DNA of 64,000 bases. Source: Pseudarthrobacter sp. Fe7 (GTDB lineage: Bacteria; Actinomycetota; Actinomycetes; Actinomycetales; Micrococcaceae). A program made the translations under genes and the position numbers. Below are positions 61,878 through 64,000 of this stretch, piece after piece. Below the pieces are notes generated by a model. It did no database searches and was not told where the DNA came from. It worked only from the letters and a program-made list of their open reading frames with translations. Positions within the stretch are counted from its first letter, which is position 1; every line of letters begins with the position of its first letter. Location: assembly GCA_024372495.1 (NCBI GenBank), contig CP099977.1, positions 3,472,001 through 3,536,000 of the forward strand, written 5' to 3'.

Positions 61878-62765
61878 CTAGTCGGGAGCGCGCCTCAGTT
61901 TGATCTCAAGGGAGTCGACGCGCTCCCCAAACAATACATTCCGCGACCACTCCGACTGCAGGCCGGACACCAGCTCCTGGACACCGGCAGCGTCCAGGCC
62001 GTCCTCGAGGTACAGCACCACCTGCAACTCCGGCCCGGCACCACCGCCCGGTACCACCGAACCGTCGGCAGCGCTGGCCGCCACTCCCCTGCCCGGGAGC
62101 AGGCTCGATGCTCCGGATGGCGGCGAAACCGGCGGCGGCGCGCCCCAATTCAGCTGCGAGCTCACGGTCGTTGTAGGAGGGGGTCCAGCCATGCTGCTTG
62201 GCCAGTGCCCAGACGCCCGGGCGGCGGACCACGAAAGTCACGTCGGCGCCCGGATCCAGCACCAGCAGGCTCGGCACCTTCGGCGACGGCTGAGAGCGCG
62301 GCCCGGGCGGCATACACGGCCACGGGCCGGGCACCCGGGTGCCAGGCCGCCAGCGCGGCGGCCGAAGTGAATGCGGGCAGCGCGGTCCTGCCGTCGGCCG
62401 CCTTCAGGGTCACCAGCGCCATGTCTGCCTGCTTGTCCGCATGCAGTCCGTGGGCAGCTTCCGCCTCTTCAGCCAGTTGCGCCACGATCGGAATGAAGAC
62501 GCGGGCTGTCGCCAGCGACGCAACCACGCCCGCTTCATCGCCCCGCCCCTCGCGGAGGGCGGCAACCGCGGCGAGGTAGCCGGCGTCGGCTGTTCCGTCG
62601 TCGTCCTCGAAGTTGTGGATTTTCCCGTCCTCACCGGCGAGGCTGCGCCCGGCCCACGGCTGGCCCGCGGAATCCGTGGCACCTCCGGCACCGGCCAGCG
62701 CTGCCGCGATGTGTCCGGGCAGGTGGCGGGCTGGAGGACGTACCGGTTCTTCGGAGCCTGGGCAT
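61878..62765 (-). CDS. SseB-family protein, frame broken three times at AGCT sites
   Basis: The corrected protein has 294 residues and starts MPSSEEPVRPPARHLPGHIA. The start codon becomes visible only after correcting GGAGCCTGG at 62755-62759. Other insertions are at 62101-62105 and 62267-62271. SseB N-terminal features (DMALVTLKAADGRTALPAFTS and GVYAA-like PVAVYAARAALSAV) and a C-terminal domain (LQVVLYLEDGLDAAGVQEL) are visible. SseB proteins are linked to serine sensitivity and type III secretion regulation in enterics; their role here is unknown. It lies 18 bases after priA in the his cluster. Confidence 0.72.
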
Positions 62766-62783
62766 GCTGGCTGCTTCCCGGCG

Positions 62784-63529
62784 CTAGCGGCGGCCGGCGA
62801 CGTCGAGGGCTTCGGGCAGCGTGAAGGCTCCGGCGTACAGCGCTTTGCCCACGATGGCGCCTTCCACGCCCAGCGGAACCAGTGAGCGAAGGACCTTGAG
62901 GTCGTCCAGGCTGGAGATGCCACCGGATGCGACCACGGGCTTGCCGGTCTTTTCCACCATCTGGCGGAGGAGTTCAACGTTGGGTCCCTGGAGTGTGCCG
63001 TCCTTGGTCACGTCGGTCACCACGTAGCGGGCGCAGCCGGCCTCTTCAAGACGGCCCAGCACGTCCCAGAGGTCGCCGCCTTCCTTGGTCCAGCCGCGGC
63101 CTGCAAGGGTGGTTCCGCGGACGTCAAGGCCGACGGCGATTTTGTCGCCGAAGCGCTCGATGGCCCGCTGGGTCCACTCGGGGTTTTCCAGTGCTGCCGT
63201 TCCCAGGTTGACCCGCGCAACGCCGAGGTCAAGCGCCGCCTCAAGGGTTTCGTCGTCACGGAGGCCGCCGGAGAGCTCCACCTTGATGTCCAGCCGGCCC
63301 ACCACTTCGCGGAGCAGGTCGGCGTTGGAGCCGCGGCCGAACGCTGCGTCGAGGTCTACCAGGTGCACCCATTCAGCGCCCTGCTGCTGCCAGTTCAGCG
63401 CCGCTTCGAGGGGGTACCGTAGCTGGTTTCGCTGCCGGCCTCGCCCTGGACCAGCCGGACGGCCTGCCCATTGACGACGTCGACGGCTGGCAGCAGTTCA
63501 AGTACCGGCAGGTCATGTGCGGTGGTCAT
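62784..63529 (-). CDS. priA: PriA bifunctional HisA/TrpF isomerase, one base lost
   Basis: In actinobacteria this (beta-alpha)8 enzyme serves both histidine (ProFAR isomerase) and, usually, tryptophan synthesis. [21 protein letters not shown] carries the first catalytic aspartate, [11 protein letters not shown] a phosphate site, and [18 protein letters not shown] the second aspartate. A base is lost in GGGGG at 63410-63414; correction gives 248 residues. ATG 63529 is preferred because GAGG is then properly spaced; ATG 63535 is the alternative. HisA and PriA cannot be told apart firmly by eye. Confidence 0.88.
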
Positions 63530-63617
63530 ACTCATCCTCGGTGTTGGTTCGTCGGTTGGGGCAAAGGCGGGCTTGGAGCGGTGCGGTTCAGGGTCTTCCA
63601 CGCCGCCCCCTTGGCGA

Positions 63618-63776
63618 TCAGCTGGCCGGCAGCGTGAGCAGGTAGGCGGCAACGAGCGACATGGCGGCCAGGACATAGAAGGACACCTGGACCCAGCTCG
63701 GCTTGTGCTGCTGCCGGAACGAGATGCCGCCGCCGATCAACAGGCCGGCGAGGCCCATCAGGAGCACTGGCCACAT
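63618..63776 (-). CDS. tiny membrane protein between hisH and priA
   Basis: A 52-residue protein starts with ATG directly after the hisH stop (TAGATG). It has two hydrophobic segments, [19 protein letters not shown] and [19 protein letters not shown], joined by RQQHKPSW. The tight coupling to hisH and the clean two-helix pattern support a real gene. I know no function for it. Confidence 0.65.
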   Translation of the reverse strand: MWPVLLMGLAGLLIGGGISFRQQHKPSWVQVSFYVLAAMSLVAAYLLTLPAS

Positions 63777-64000
63777 CTAGGCGCCACCGCCGGCGTCGGG
63801 TGCCGACGCGACTGAGTTGGTCCCAGCCGGCCTGCGGAGGCCTTCCACCCAGTTGCGCAGGAGCCGTGCACCGGCGTCGCCGGACTTCTCCGGGTGGAAC
63901 TGCGTTGCGCAGAGCGGTCCGTTTTCGACGGCGGCGATGAACGGGCCGCCGTGCTCGGACCAGGTGACCAGCGGCGGGGCCATCCGCGGCTGGATGACGT
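63777..64000 (-). CDS. hisH: imidazole glycerol-phosphate synthase glutaminase subunit, 5' part outside window
   Basis: Only the C-terminal 73 codons are present. [19 protein letters not shown] contains the triad His and Glu of class I glutaminases, in the form typical of HisH. The tail after that, [16 protein letters not shown], is not conserved. HisH feeds ammonia to HisF. The nucleophile cysteine lies beyond the window edge. Confidence 0.88.
   Translation of the reverse strand, partial: VIQPRMAPPLVTWSEHGGPFIAAVENGPLCATQFHPEKSGDAGARLLRNWVEGLRRPAGTNSVASAPDAGGGA

Overview
The window is chromosomal DNA of a high-GC actinobacterium. It looks like Arthrobacter, Pseudarthrobacter or a close relative in the Micrococcaceae. 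The evidence is the GC-rich coding style, frequent GTG starts, the rRNA operon without spacer tRNAs, a mycothiol-type DinB protein, PriA in the his cluster, and gene orders typical of actinobacteria. The genus is inferred from protein character and was not computed.

Layout: 1-5.7 kb holds a propionate (2-methylcitrate) module, with prpE leftward and gntR-prpD-prpB-prpC rightward. 5.7-16.7 kb is a long leftward housekeeping block: an arginine-rich TPR protein, a HAD phosphatase, a small protein, tlyA, nadK, recN, pyrG, two Nudix genes and xerD. 17-22.5 kb is a leftward 16S-23S-5S rRNA operon with promoter, leader, processing stems and terminator. 23-26.6 kb holds tyrS and a HelD/HelR-type helicase. 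26.7-29.5 kb is a DNA-alkylation repair island (mpg, ada-alkA, ogt). 29.6-30.9 kb holds two small enzymes. 31-39.8 kb is the complete arginine operon argCJBDFRGH, read leftward from two ARG boxes. 39.9-47.1 kb holds a quinone oxidoreductase, then a Pls/PosA-type membrane NRPS, an overlapping M1 aminopeptidase and a convergent phosphopantetheinyl transferase. 47.1-50.7 kb is pheST. 50.9-57.7 kb holds a small HExxH protein, a SIMPL protein, a radical SAM protein with a LexA-like box, mutT, an MFS pump, a cation efflux protein, a GlsB-like protein and an rRNA methyltransferase. 57.8-60.4 kb is infC-rpmI-rplT plus a DUF1844 gene. 60.5-64 kb holds an MFS gene, an SseB-like gene, priA, a tiny membrane protein and the end of hisH.

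The most pervasive oddity is in the sequence itself. About 25 genes, many of them essential, are broken by single-base indels. Nearly 30 of these lie exactly at AGCT tetramers, which are read as AGCCT or AGGCT (once with a base lost). About a dozen more are one-base losses, nearly all in G or C runs. This pattern looks like an unpolished long-read assembly with a motif-dependent error, possibly caused by DNA modification at AGCT. It does not look like gene decay. I therefore annotate these as whole genes and give the corrected length; every corrected length is an exact multiple of three.

The most interesting biology is the Pls-like cluster. The synthetase has one adenylation domain, one carrier domain and a six-helix membrane part carrying three hexapeptide-like domains. 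Its adenylation pocket reads by eye as D-A-E-S-I-G-T-V-V-K, which resembles lysine-type codes. It is translationally coupled to a zinc aminopeptidase and sits beside the enzyme type that would activate its carrier domain. This could be a small make-and-trim system for a cationic isopeptide.
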